Origin: an uncultured Bacteroidales bacterium
GTDB taxonomy: Bacteria > Bacteroidota > Bacteroidia > Bacteroidales > F082
Assembly: GCA_937902805.1 (NCBI GenBank)
Contig: CALEMB010000025.1
Span: forward strand, 1-41,445
Direction of reading: 5' to 3'
DNA: 41,445 nucleotides
Part shown: piece after piece, positions 15,991-24,859 of the stretch
Layout of the letters: every line of letters starts with the position of its first letter
How positions within the stretch are numbered: the first letter of the stretch is position 1
The notes under the pieces: generated by a model
Told to the model about the DNA's origin: nothing
What the model saw: only the letters and a program-made list of their open reading frames with translations
Databases searched by the model: none
Made by a program: the position numbers and the translations under genes

Positions 15991-17130
15991 ATGGCCAGCA
16001 TATACATACACGTCCCCTTCTGCAAATCGAAATGCGGATACTGCGGTTTCTATTCGCTGCCCTCAATGAAACTGAAAAATCGGTTTTTGGAGGCACTGAA
16101 GGAGGAAATCGTGCAACGCAAAGACTACTTACATGGCGAAGCCGTCAACACCATTTATTTCGGCGGCGGCACGCCCTCGTTGCTCAGCACGGAGGAGATT
16201 GGCGATGTGCTTTACCTTATTAATATGCAGTTCCCCGTGGCCGCCGATGCTGAAATCACAATGGAGGCCAACCCCGACACGCTGTCGTTGGAATACTTAA
16301 AACTCTTGCACAACCTGGGCATCAACCGCCTCAGCATCGGCATCCAGAGTTTCTTTGACTGCGATTTGCAATATTTAGGGAGAAAACATGACTCCCATCA
16401 TGCCCACCAGTGCCTCGATTGGGCCAAACAAGCTGGCTTCAGCAACATCAGTATCGACCTCATCTACGGCCTACCCACCTCCAACGCTGATCGGTGGAAC
16501 CAAAACTTAGACATTTTCTTTTCCTATAGTCTCCCCCACCTTTCGGCATACGCACTGACTTTGGAGCCTAATTCCATCCTTACCAAACAAATCGAGTTAG
16601 GCAAAGTCCAGCCCGTCCTCGATGACGATGCCCTACGCGATTATGAGATTCTTTGCCGTCGTACCAAAGAAAAGGGCTACCTGCATTACGAGATTTCCAA
16701 CTTCTGCCAAAGAGGCATGCACTCCAAACACAACGCCTCGTATTGGTTCGGCACGCCCTACCTTGGCCTCGGACCTTCGGCGCATTCTTTTGACGGCAGC
16801 TCGAGACAATGGAATGTCTCAAGTGTGGAAAAGTATTGCGTAAGAATCTCTGATCCTGTCGAAGGACCCGTGTCCGAAAAAGAAGAGCTGACACCAGAGC
16901 AACTCTACGACGAATATGTCATGTTGCGCCTCCGCACACATTGGGGCATTGATCTGAAATACATGAAACGCGAAATGGGCGAACGTTTTTCCACTTATTG
17001 CGAGCGACATGCTCAGCCCCTCATTGTCCAAGGCCGCCTTTCACAAACACGGGAATTCCTCTACCTCAACGACCAGCAGATGCTCTTCGCCGACAGTGTG
17101 ACTGAGGAATTATTTTGGGAATCATCATAA
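15991..17130 (+). CDS. hemW: HemW-type radical SAM protein (heme chaperone, HemN-like)
   Basis: A 379-residue cytoplasmic radical SAM protein. The cluster motif CKSKCGYC at 11-18 (CxxxCxxC) binds the [4Fe-4S] and SAM. FGGGTPSLL and the HemN C-terminal domain (LTPEQLYDEYVMLRLRTHWG) follow. HemN itself is longer and has an N-terminal extension with a fourth Cys; the short N terminus starting at MASIYIHVPF and the length point to HemW, which inserts heme into respiratory enzymes rather than decarboxylating coproporphyrinogen. The ATG follows the aquaporin terminator by only a few bases, so either an unseen promoter overlaps the hairpin or expression depends on readthrough. Confidence 0.93.
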   Translation: MASIYIHVPFCKSKCGYCGFYSLPSMKLKNRFLEALKEEIVQRKDYLHGEAVNTIYFGGGTPSLLSTEEIGDVLYLINMQFPVAADAEITMEANPDTLSLEYLKLLHNLGINRLSIGIQSFFDCDLQYLGRKHDSHHAHQCLDWAKQAGFSNISIDLIYGLPTSNADRWNQNLDIFFSYSLPHLSAYALTLEPNSILTKQIELGKVQPVLDDDALRDYEILCRRTKEKGYLHYEISNFCQRGMHSKHNASYWFGTPYLGLGPSAHSFDGSSRQWNVSSVEKYCVRISDPVEGPVSEKEELTPEQLYDEYVMLRLRTHWGIDLKYMKREMGERFSTYCERHAQPLIVQGRLSQTREFLYLNDQQMLFADSVTEELFWESS

Positions 17131-17167
17131 TTTTCACATAAACTTCTAAACTTACCGTTTTCTTTCT

Positions 17168-17175
17168 TAATTTTG
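17168..17175 (+). promoter_or_regulatory. Candidate -7 box for the C69 dipeptidase gene
   Basis: TAATTTTG matches TAnnTTTG, 82 bases before the ATG at 17258. No clear -33 box. The rest of the 127-base spacer holds a decayed copy (17203-17223) of the repeat also seen at 34791-34812. Confidence 0.35.
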
Positions 17176-17257
17176 GACTCCCAAACAGTTTAATGTAAGA
17201 TCCCTGAGCCCATCGATAGGCCACCCTTCTGAACACAAACAAAAATACATTTCTAAT

Positions 17258-18859
17258 ATGCTTAAAATCAAATCATTACTTCTCTTCGCTCTTCTGCTCA
17301 TCGGTCTGAACACGATGGCACAAGACGAAAATGAACAACGTGTCGGTGCCAACTGCACCAGTATCATGGTGGGCAAGAAAGCCAGCACCGACGGATCCGT
17401 CATCACCTCACACACCTGCGACGGCCGCTACCGCACCTGGATGCGCTGGGAAGCCGCCGAGGACCACGAAAAAGGCGAAATGCACAAAGTCTACAAAGGC
17501 ACCATGCACACCGAAGATCCTTTCGACAACCGTAACGTGGAACTGGCGGGCGAAATCCCGCAGGTGGAACACACTTACGCTTACCTCAACACTGCTTACC
17601 CCTGCCTCAACGAGAAACAATTGGCCATTGGTGAGACGACCTTCTCGGGGCCAGATACCTTGATCAACTCCAAGGGTATGTTCATGATTGAGGAGTTGGA
17701 GCGTGTGGCTCTGATGCGCTGCGACAACGCCCGTGACGCCATCCAACTCATCGGCAAACTCGTCAAGGAATATGGCTACGGCGACGGCGGCGAATGCATC
17801 ACCATCGCCGACAAGAACGAGGTGTGGCAGATGGAAATCCTCGGCGAAGGCCCTGACAAAATTGGTGGCGTGTGGGCTGCCAAACGCATCCCCGACGATG
17901 AAGTGGGTGTTTCGGCCAATATTGCCCGCATAGGCAAACTGGAACGCAAGAGTAAGGATTTCTACTGTTCCGACAACTGCGAAGCCGTGGCGAAGAAATA
18001 CGGCCTCTGGGACGGAGAAGGTGACTTCATCTTCTGGAAGGCCTTCCGCGCCTCCTACGGCGGTGGCAAGAACTACAGCGACCGCGAGTTTTTCATCCTC
18101 AGTCAGCTGGCACCTTCACTGAACCTCAACCGCGACATGCCCGAGCTGCCTTTCTCGGTGAAACCCGATGAGAACGTCGACATTAGCAAGGTGATGGAGT
18201 TGTTCCGTAGCACTTACGAAGGCACCGACATGGATATGACTCGCAACGTGAAAATGGTGGCCAAAAAACGCACCGACGACGGCGTGGTTGAAGACACCAT
18301 CATCAGCCCTGTGGCCAACCCATGGGTAAACAGCGCCATGATGAACACCATTAATTACTTAGCTCCTGGCACCATCAACTTCCAACGTACTGTTGCCGTG
18401 GCTTGGAGCAGCTACCACCACATCATCCAATGCCGCAGCTGGATGCCCGATGAAATCGGTGCCATCTGCTGGATGGCCTGCGACAACCCGGGGCAAAGCC
18501 CGCGCATCCCCATCTTCTCCGGATCCACCACCGTACCCGACGGCTTCGACAAGTGCGGGCAGTTGCGCTATCGTGAAGAAGCTTGGATTTGGCATTACCG
18601 CAAGGCCAACAAACTTGCCACCGTGCAGTGGGGCCGCACCAAGCAGACCCTCCTCGGCACCGCCAACCGCTTCGAGCAAAAGGCCTTCGACGAAATTCCC
18701 GATGTGGAAAGCCGCGCCAAGGTGTTGATTGCCGACGGCAAGACCAAGGAAGCCACCGAACTCCTCAACCAATATACTTCAGACTTCGCCGCCTCTACAC
18801 GCCAAGCCTGGAAGGAGATGGAAAATAAGTTCTGGTACTGGTTCGGCATGGGCTTCTAA
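17258..18859 (+). CDS. Exported dipeptidase, peptidase family C69 (PepD-like)
   Basis: A 533-residue N-terminal-nucleophile hydrolase that cleaves dipeptides, probably in the periplasm. The signal peptide spans about 1-22 (ends NTMAQ). The presumed nucleophile is Cys33 in GANCTSIMVGKKASTDGSVI, the C69 signature; family members mature by removal of residues before this Cys. WQMEILGEGPDKIGGVWAAK, NIARIGKL and the C-terminal WRAWKEMENKFWYWFGMGF-like end are also typical. Length is usual for the Bacteroidetes members. Single gene, followed by a strong bidirectional hairpin at 18878-18920. Confidence 0.92.
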   Translation: MLKIKSLLLFALLLIGLNTMAQDENEQRVGANCTSIMVGKKASTDGSVITSHTCDGRYRTWMRWEAAEDHEKGEMHKVYKGTMHTEDPFDNRNVELAGEIPQVEHTYAYLNTAYPCLNEKQLAIGETTFSGPDTLINSKGMFMIEELERVALMRCDNARDAIQLIGKLVKEYGYGDGGECITIADKNEVWQMEILGEGPDKIGGVWAAKRIPDDEVGVSANIARIGKLERKSKDFYCSDNCEAVAKKYGLWDGEGDFIFWKAFRASYGGGKNYSDREFFILSQLAPSLNLNRDMPELPFSVKPDENVDISKVMELFRSTYEGTDMDMTRNVKMVAKKRTDDGVVEDTIISPVANPWVNSAMMNTINYLAPGTINFQRTVAVAWSSYHHIIQCRSWMPDEIGAICWMACDNPGQSPRIPIFSGSTTVPDGFDKCGQLRYREEAWIWHYRKANKLATVQWGRTKQTLLGTANRFEQKAFDEIPDVESRAKVLIADGKTKEATELLNQYTSDFAASTRQAWKEMENKFWYWFGMGF

Positions 18860-18877
18860 CCCACGACCTAAACAAAC

Positions 18878-18920
18878 AAAGAAAGATGGTCCAATGCATT
18901 GAACCATCTTTCTTTTTGTG
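18878..18920. terminator. Bidirectional terminator between the C69 dipeptidase and BACON genes
   Basis: A 13-bp perfect stem (AAAGAAAGATGGT / ACCATCTTTCTTT) with a partly self-complementary loop. Ts follow on the plus strand, and an A-rich stretch upstream gives Ts on the minus strand, so it serves both convergent genes. Confidence 0.85.
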
Positions 18921-18933
18921 TCAAACCAAGATA

Positions 18934-20604
18934 TCAGAGGGTTTGTCTCACAATGACATTGACAATTTGTCCATGCCGACCTCTGATGACAAGGACAGTC
19001 TCTCGCGGCTCCATTTCATTCATTTGCACGGCTTTCACCACCACTTCGGCATCACCTGAGCCTTCCATAGGGCTGCACGCCAGCCACTCCTCCGAGTTGC
19101 TAATCTCCCATGACATGTTGGAGGTCAGATTGAAGTATTGTGTTCCTCCTTCGCGTGTAAAAACGATTTCCTCAACATCGACAGACAAGATGGGCTGTAT
19201 GCCTTCCTGCACCACCACCACGCGTGCTAGTTCCGCGACATTATGCATGACGGTGATGTAGCCGATTCTACTAGAATAGGTGTTGTTGGCTCCCACCATC
19301 ATCTCTATGGTGGCATCACCCGAGCCAAAAGTGTCAAGCATGGTAACCCAAAATGGTGCCGACAAAACCCAATCGGTATTGGAGGTGATTTCAAACATCT
19401 TGGCACCACCCGGTTGGGCAACATACAAGGTGTCGGGGCTTACATTAGCCACGAAAGTCTCTTCGCCAGGTTCTTGTGTCACCATAACCCTATACACCAG
19501 GTTGCCAGAGATGACACTCAAGGCAGCATGTCGGACTTCACTGTACACATTGATGTCGGCAGTAATCGTCACGCTGCCGTTTCCCGTGCCTTCTGTCGTC
19601 GACAGCGACAGCCAATCATCGGAAAACTCGATGGTCCATTCCACATCGCAAGCCACGGCGATTTCTTGGCTTCCGCCTTCATGGCCAAAGTTTAATGTTA
19701 TCGGCGTGACTTCAAGGAAATGTGGGTCAGGAGCGGCTTCTTGATAGATATCGACCACAACGGTATTATGGGAATCGGAAATGAATTTGATGGCGGTCTG
19801 GCGGGAAACATACAGGGGATTCTCTGCCACCGTCAACACAACCTCACCACTGCCTTCGCCTTCTGTCATGTCAAGGGAGATCCAATCCTCCTCGGGAACG
19901 GCCACCCATGCCTCGTCACAGGCCACAGTCATCGTTATGACATCGCCTGGGTAAGGCACTTGAAACACGTTGGGCGTGACCGTGAGGATATGCTCACTGC
20001 TCATTCCCGACTGCCTGACATGGAACTGTGCAGAGGTATTATCGTCTCCAAAGGTGACAAAAGCCTCGCGGTCGCTCATCTCAAGGAAAGGACGCATGGT
20101 CATATAAAGCGTGTCATCGCCGCTGCCTTCCATCGTGGAACAGTCCATCCATTCGGGCAGACCCGTCACCATCCACGCTATATTAGCTTGCACAATGACC
20201 TGGAACGAACCACCTTCCCAATCGCCCAACATGGAGTTGGGAGTAAGGGTGATGTAAGGCTCTGGGACAGGATCATCACCAGCTACTTGGCTTATGGTCA
20301 TCGACGCCGTATTGTCCTTGGTAGTGGCTGTGATTTTCTGGTTACGCACCTGCCCCGTAAGATTGGGGGGCGCTATAAAAGTGAGTGTAGCATCACCATT
20401 GCCAGAGGTCGGCGACACCGTGAGCCATTCAGCCGTTGAACCAATGGTCCAATCGCCATTCGACTTCAATTCAGCCGTATAAGTACCTCCTTCAGCTGCA
20501 ACATTCAACGACTCAACGCCAAACGATACATTAACAGGCTTGCGGCAACCCATCACAAAGCACGACAGTGCCGCAACAAACAAAAATAGATGTAGTTTTT
20601 TCAT
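18934..20604 (-). CDS. Lipoprotein made of six tandem BACON domains
   Basis: A 556-residue surface or periplasmic lipoprotein. The signal peptide ends in a lipobox (FVMGC, Cys20). The remainder divides into six Ig-like BACON repeats of about 85-90 residues, starting near 29, 115, 206, 297, 383 and 470. Each has the pattern 'L..T/S P..l....G......V.sn..W......WL......G.Gd..........N', ends in the strand 'I.Q', and includes cores such as DWTIGSTAEWLTVSPTSG and EWTIEFSDDWLSLSTTEG. BACON domains are carbohydrate- or mucin-binding modules that usually sit on glycoside hydrolases or proteases; here there is no catalytic domain. Single gene with no polysaccharide-utilisation genes beside it. Role probably adhesion or glycan binding; the function is inferred from domains only. 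Confidence 0.9.
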   Translation of the reverse strand: MKKLHLFLFVAALSCFVMGCRKPVNVSFGVESLNVAAEGGTYTAELKSNGDWTIGSTAEWLTVSPTSGNGDATLTFIAPPNLTGQVRNQKITATTKDNTASMTISQVAGDDPVPEPYITLTPNSMLGDWEGGSFQVIVQANIAWMVTGLPEWMDCSTMEGSGDDTLYMTMRPFLEMSDREAFVTFGDDNTSAQFHVRQSGMSSEHILTVTPNVFQVPYPGDVITMTVACDEAWVAVPEEDWISLDMTEGEGSGEVVLTVAENPLYVSRQTAIKFISDSHNTVVVDIYQEAAPDPHFLEVTPITLNFGHEGGSQEIAVACDVEWTIEFSDDWLSLSTTEGTGNGSVTITADINVYSEVRHAALSVISGNLVYRVMVTQEPGEETFVANVSPDTLYVAQPGGAKMFEITSNTDWVLSAPFWVTMLDTFGSGDATIEMMVGANNTYSSRIGYITVMHNVAELARVVVVQEGIQPILSVDVEEIVFTREGGTQYFNLTSNMSWEISNSEEWLACSPMEGSGDAEVVVKAVQMNEMEPRETVLVIRGRHGQIVNVIVRQTL

Positions 20605-20677
20605 GATATTCTATGCTTTAAATTGCATTCAATATAATGTAAACGGAATTTCGCTGCAATTAGTATTTCATATAGCA

Positions 20678-20709
20678 GAAAAGGTGCGTTTTTAGCAACG
20701 CACCTTTCC
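20678..20709 (-). terminator. Terminator after the ppiD-like gene
   Basis: An 11-bp perfect stem (AAAGGTGCGTT / AACGCACCTTT, loop 6) begins 27 bases past the stop codon. The trailing T run on the minus strand is short (TTTTCTG), so efficiency is uncertain. Confidence 0.65.
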
Positions 20710-20734
20710 ATTGTAGTACCGATGATGTCGCTCA

Positions 20735-22855
20735 TCAGAAGATCTCGGTTCTGTTGTCCTTGATCTTGGCGAGGTTTTTCAAAGCAGTGTAGATGCCGCT
20801 CGCCTTGTTGGTGAACTGGCTGGTCTTTTCCCTGACAATTTCTGTGTAGTCGTTGGTGGGAGCTGCCTGCTGAATTCTCACATTCTTGATGATGAATGCG
20901 CTGGAATTGCCTGCAATGGGACCCACTTCATCACCTTCTTTCATGCCAAGGATGGTACCGATGATGTCGGCCTCGACACCAAAGTTGCCAAGCACGCGTG
21001 AATCGAGGGTGACGTCGGAAACGGTGGTCGACTCAGCGCCCAACTCGGAGATCATTCTGTTCACGTCGTTGCCGCAAGCCTTCATCTTCTCAACAGCAAT
21101 CTCACCCTTCTTCTTGTTGAGGATTTGATACTTCGACTGCTCAGCGACGGCACTCAGAGGAGCATAACCTTCCTTGATGATTCCCGTGAGGGCTGCCACA
21201 ACGAACATGTTGTCAAGCTCAAAGATCTTCTCCGACACATCGCCTTCCTTTCTGTTCTTGTCGAAAGCCCAGCGGACAATCTCACGAGGGTTGTCGATAC
21301 CGGCAATCGAGGTGGTCGACTTGCTCATTCTGGGCATCGTGCGCTTGGTGAGACCTTGCTCCTCGATAGCCTGGTTGAAGGCATCGTAGGTTCTGTTCTC
21401 GATGACGAACTTGTTGGCATCGGCAAAGATGTCCTTGTAGGTCTTGGTGCTGGGGGTGATTTCGTGCTTCAGGTAAGCCAGACGAACCTTGGGTTGAGCC
21501 TCGGTCTTGTCGGTGACCTTAATGACATGGAAGCCAAACGGGGTCTTCACCACACCCAGAGTACCCACGGGGTTATTGACGACAAACTCGTTGAAGTCGT
21601 ACACCATCTGTCCGTCAGTGAACCAATCCAAGTCACCGCCCTTGCCTTTGCCAGACGGGTCGTCGGTGAACTGCTCGGCCAGCTCGGCAAACAGCTCTTC
21701 GTTCTTGGGATTGCTCTTCAACTCGTTCAGAATGCTGTCGGCCTTGGCTTGTGCTTGTTCTTCGGTCAGCGTCGATTCACTTCTGAAAGCACCTTCATAG
21801 CCGATGAGGATATGGCTGGCCTTCAGCGAGTCGGGACGGTTCTGCTGGTCGACAATGCGTACCAAGTTGAAGGCATCCTCATCCTCGTAGGGACCAAACA
21901 CGAAACCAACACCGTTGCCATTCTCGAAGATGGCCTTTTCGATGGTCTGAGGCACATCTTTTTGACCCACCCAAGTGCTGTCATAACGTTTGTCGGAGTT
22001 GGCGTTGACATAGTTCATCACGTTTTCAGTGTTGACGAACTCTTCTCTCATGTCAACCACATGCTTCAGTGCATCCTGACGGTCTTCCTGCGACGGTTTG
22101 ATTTCGAAGACGACATACTCGATGTCGCGTCTTTCGTCCGTCTCAAAGCGGTACTTATTCTCTTCATAGAAAGCCTTGTTGTCGGCATCGGTGACGACCA
22201 CCGTCGAATCGGGGATGGAGGCATAACGCAGCACGATGACGTCGGCTGTGGCTTTCGTATTCTTGTTCTGGTAGTATTTCTCAGCCAAGGCGGTGGGGAT
22301 GAAACAGGAAGCCTTCACCAGGTTGCTGAACTTGGTATCCAGACGGTCCTTCTTCAGTTCCTTCTCAAAGCTGAGCCAACGGTCGTAATATTCGGCCGGA
22401 AGCTGGTCGAGGTTCTGGAGGTAATCCAGCACGCGCTCCTTGCTATAGTTGCCGTCGGGATCACTGAAGCTCTGCACCATCCACTGATGCGGGTGCTCGC
22501 CCGTCATCTGGTCGTAAAGCTCTTCAGGGGTGATGCCTATACCTGCAGCCTCGTATTCCTTGGTCATGAGGTTGTCCTTAATCATTTCTTCCAGCGTGTT
22601 GTTGTAGATGCTGTAAGTCTCGGCGGAAGAAAGGTTGTTGTTGTTGGTTTGGGCCTTTCTGTTCTCAAGGTTCTTGTCCTTGAGCTGCTCAAAGTCCCTC
22701 ACCGAAATCTTGTCACCATCAACCGTAGCAACGACGGGACCAGTGCTTCTTCCCTGACTTTGGAAAAGGTCTTGCAAGACAAACGCTAACAATGCAATAC
22801 CGATAATTGCGATCAACAATCCAGAATGTCTTCTGATTTTTTCAATTGCTGCCAT
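20735..22855 (-). CDS. ppiD: PpiD-like periplasmic foldase (SurA_N / rotamase domain)
   Basis: A 706-residue chaperone anchored in the inner membrane by one TM (14-32, LIAIIGIALLAFVLQDLF), with the bulk in the periplasm. A SurA_N-like domain (about 35-190) is followed by one parvulin PPIase domain (about 340-460: SLKASHILIGYEG, then FAELAEQFTDDPSGKGKGGD, then FGFHVIKVTDK) and a long C-terminal helical region. It assists outer-membrane protein folding. The PpiD architecture and length are normal for Bacteroidales, where the name SurA is also used. Own -7 box at 22906-22913. The next genes in the same direction (CNNM, LptC) also serve the envelope. Confidence 0.92.
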   Translation of the reverse strand: MAAIEKIRRHSGLLIAIIGIALLAFVLQDLFQSQGRSTGPVVATVDGDKISVRDFEQLKDKNLENRKAQTNNNNLSSAETYSIYNNTLEEMIKDNLMTKEYEAAGIGITPEELYDQMTGEHPHQWMVQSFSDPDGNYSKERVLDYLQNLDQLPAEYYDRWLSFEKELKKDRLDTKFSNLVKASCFIPTALAEKYYQNKNTKATADVIVLRYASIPDSTVVVTDADNKAFYEENKYRFETDERRDIEYVVFEIKPSQEDRQDALKHVVDMREEFVNTENVMNYVNANSDKRYDSTWVGQKDVPQTIEKAIFENGNGVGFVFGPYEDEDAFNLVRIVDQQNRPDSLKASHILIGYEGAFRSESTLTEEQAQAKADSILNELKSNPKNEELFAELAEQFTDDPSGKGKGGDLDWFTDGQMVYDFNEFVVNNPVGTLGVVKTPFGFHVIKVTDKTEAQPKVRLAYLKHEITPSTKTYKDIFADANKFVIENRTYDAFNQAIEEQGLTKRTMPRMSKSTTSIAGIDNPREIVRWAFDKNRKEGDVSEKIFELDNMFVVAALTGIIKEGYAPLSAVAEQSKYQILNKKKGEIAVEKMKACGNDVNRMISELGAESTTVSDVTLDSRVLGNFGVEADIIGTILGMKEGDEVGPIAGNSSAFIIKNVRIQQAAPTNDYTEIVREKTSQFTNKASGIYTALKNLAKIKDNRTEIF

Positions 22856-22905
22856 AATTCAATACTTCTATTTTTTATTACTATTAAACTTCAATTTTGA
22901 GCGTG

Positions 22906-22913
22906 CAAATTTA
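22906..22913 (-). promoter_or_regulatory. -7 box upstream of the ppiD-like gene
   Basis: The minus strand reads TAAATTTG (TAnnTTTG) about 50 bases before the ATG. No convincing -33 element. The 153-base spacer otherwise shows no gene or strong hairpin. Confidence 0.4.
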
Positions 22914-23008
22914 GTAAAGATTTCAACGCGGGGGATTAAATGTTTAATTTTTATTTTTCAAAAATCGGACACCGTCCCATTGAAAGGAGATAAAAAATTG
23001 GAATTCAA

Positions 23009-24295
23009 TTATTTATCTTCTACTTTCAATTCCACTTCATCTAGTTTCATGTTGGATGCTTTCAGGATTTTGACACGATATTGGCCTATCGTCAGTTCTT
23101 CGCCTTGTCCAGGGATGCTTTCACAGTAGTGAAGAATCATACCAGCCAAAGTCTCATAGTCATCGCTAATAGGCAGGTCGAGCTTGTAAGTGTCGTTGAG
23201 ATAATCGATTTCGAGGCGAGCCGAGAAAACGAAGGTATTGTCATCAATGACTCGTTCCACCTCTTCCTCCACGTCGTATTCATCGTCAATCTCGCCAAAG
23301 ATCTCCTCCACCACGTCCTCCATGGTGACGATGCCTGCCGTGCCACCGAACTCATCGACGACAGCAGCCACACCTTGCCGTTTTTGGATGAAATGCTTCA
23401 ATAAGCGGTCGGCGGTGTAGGTCTCAGGGAAAAAGCCGATAGTACGTACCAGGTCTTCCATAGTCACGTCGAGGTGTTCAGCGATGGCGCGCACCACGTC
23501 GTTGAGGTGGACATAGCCCACGATGTCGTCTATGCTCTCGCCTATCACGATAAGCTTGGAGTGTTTGGTTTCCTCAAAACGTGCCTTCACCGCGTCGATG
23601 CTATCGGTAATTTTCACGGACTCAATCTCGTTGCGCGGCAACATGCACTCGCGAAGCTTCACCGAGCGGAACTCCATCACATTTTGGAACAGTTGGATCT
23701 CCTGTTGCATGTCTTCATCAGCTTCCTCAGGGTCGGCATATTCAGCGATGTAATCGTTCAAGTCGACGGTGCTGAACTTGTATTCCTCCCTGTCCACCTT
23801 CAGGCGCAGGATACGGCGAATGATGAACTCGGAGATGCCCGTGTAAACCAAAATCAGAGGATACAGTATGCAATAGCAGATGAAGGTCGGTAAGGCGAAA
23901 AACGACAAAATGACATTGGGGTTGATGCGGAACAACATCTTGGGCAGGAACTCGCCCGCCAGCAGCACCAACAAGGTAGCAAGAATGGTCTTCACCAGCA
24001 GCACCATGAAGTCGTTGTCAAGTGAGATGGTCTGCAGCCAATGATTGACAGGCGCATCCAAAATCTGCGCCATGCTCATGCCATAGATGATGAGAGCGAT
24101 GTTGTTACCTAGCAACAACGAGGTGATGAAGCGCGACTGGTTCTTATAAAACAGGCTGATGATTCTGGCAGAAAAGGTGTTTTTCGTCAGCTCCACCTCC
24201 AATTGCAGGCGGTTAATGCTGTTGAACGCAATCTCCAAGCCCGAGCAGAGGGCCGAGAAAAACAAGGTTATCGCTACGACAATCCAACTATTCAT
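23009..24295 (-). CDS. CNNM/CBS/CorC-domain membrane protein (hemolysin C / MgpA family)
   Basis: A 428-residue protein of the CorC/HlyC family, whose bacterial members are linked to Mg2+ or Co2+ efflux. Residues 1-185 are the CNNM (DUF21) membrane domain with an opening TM and ALCSGLEIAFNSINRLQLE. Two CBS domains occupy about 205-330 (MLPRNEIESVKITDSI; VDEFGGTAGIVTMEDVVEEI is the diagnostic second-CBS motif). A CorC_HlyC transporter-associated domain closes the protein (about 345-425). Related to gliding protein GldE, but no gliding gene is nearby. Last gene of a tight minus-strand operon (OMP, TPR, lptC, this), 3 bases after lptC. Confidence 0.93.
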   Translation of the reverse strand: MNSWIVVAITLFFSALCSGLEIAFNSINRLQLEVELTKNTFSARIISLFYKNQSRFITSLLLGNNIALIIYGMSMAQILDAPVNHWLQTISLDNDFMVLLVKTILATLLVLLAGEFLPKMLFRINPNVILSFFALPTFICYCILYPLILVYTGISEFIIRRILRLKVDREEYKFSTVDLNDYIAEYADPEEADEDMQQEIQLFQNVMEFRSVKLRECMLPRNEIESVKITDSIDAVKARFEETKHSKLIVIGESIDDIVGYVHLNDVVRAIAEHLDVTMEDLVRTIGFFPETYTADRLLKHFIQKRQGVAAVVDEFGGTAGIVTMEDVVEEIFGEIDDEYDVEEEVERVIDDNTFVFSARLEIDYLNDTYKLDLPISDDYETLAGMILHYCESIPGQGEELTIGQYRVKILKASNMKLDEVELKVEDK

Positions 24296-24298
24296 GGC

Positions 24299-24859
24299 TC
24301 ATTCCTCCTCGTCAACATCGAGCAAGGCACTGCCCGAGTACATGGTATATTCTGTAAAGTCCTCGCGCGCCACCAAACTGTCGGCCTCGATTTGCTTGTC
24401 GGGCGTGACAATCTTCACATGAGAACGGGTATAGATCATCTTCAAATCCTGATACCAAAAGAGCTTGTCGGAGTACATAGTTTCCTCGCTACCGAAGTTT
24501 TTCACGATGACGTTACCTTGTGCCTCGATGAGTTTCTGCTTGCCGTAGCTCTTGCCATAGTCAGCATGGAGTTCTGTGGTTTGTGTTTTGTGGTCGAACA
24601 TGTAGACATCGAAGCCCAGCGGAAACTCCATGATGTCGTCATCGTTCTCCACACGCACCATGCGAGGGGTGTGCAGCTCAAGGTTGACGAAACCCGAGTC
24701 GCTTCGATAGAAAACAACGCTGTCGGCGATAACGCCCGACAGCGTGTCGTCCGATCCCATCTCCATCACCACGGCATCGGGGTTTGAACACGAAAACAAC
24801 ATCACAGCCATGATGGCTGTGATGTTGAGTGTGAGTCCTATTTTCAGTAGACGTTTCAA
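24299..24859 (-). CDS. lptC: LPS export component LptC (TTG start)
   Basis: A 186-residue protein. LptC links the LptB2FG inner-membrane extractor to the periplasmic LptA bridge for LPS export. The N terminus has one hydrophobic segment ending in a possible lipobox (AVMLFSC). The C-terminal half has the beta-jellyroll signature (LHADYGKSYGKQKLIEAQGN; DLKMIYTRSHVKIVTPDKQ). The reading frame has no ATG at a sensible place: the codon at 24859-24857 is TTG and follows the upstream stop codon directly (TAA-TTG), which implies translational coupling. The only nearby ATGs fall inside the hydrophobic segment. Confidence 0.85.
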   Translation of the reverse strand: MKRLLKIGLTLNITAIMAVMLFSCSNPDAVVMEMGSDDTLSGVIADSVVFYRSDSGFVNLELHTPRMVRVENDDDIMEFPLGFDVYMFDHKTQTTELHADYGKSYGKQKLIEAQGNVIVKNFGSEETMYSDKLFWYQDLKMIYTRSHVKIVTPDKQIEADSLVAREDFTEYTMYSGSALLDVDEEE

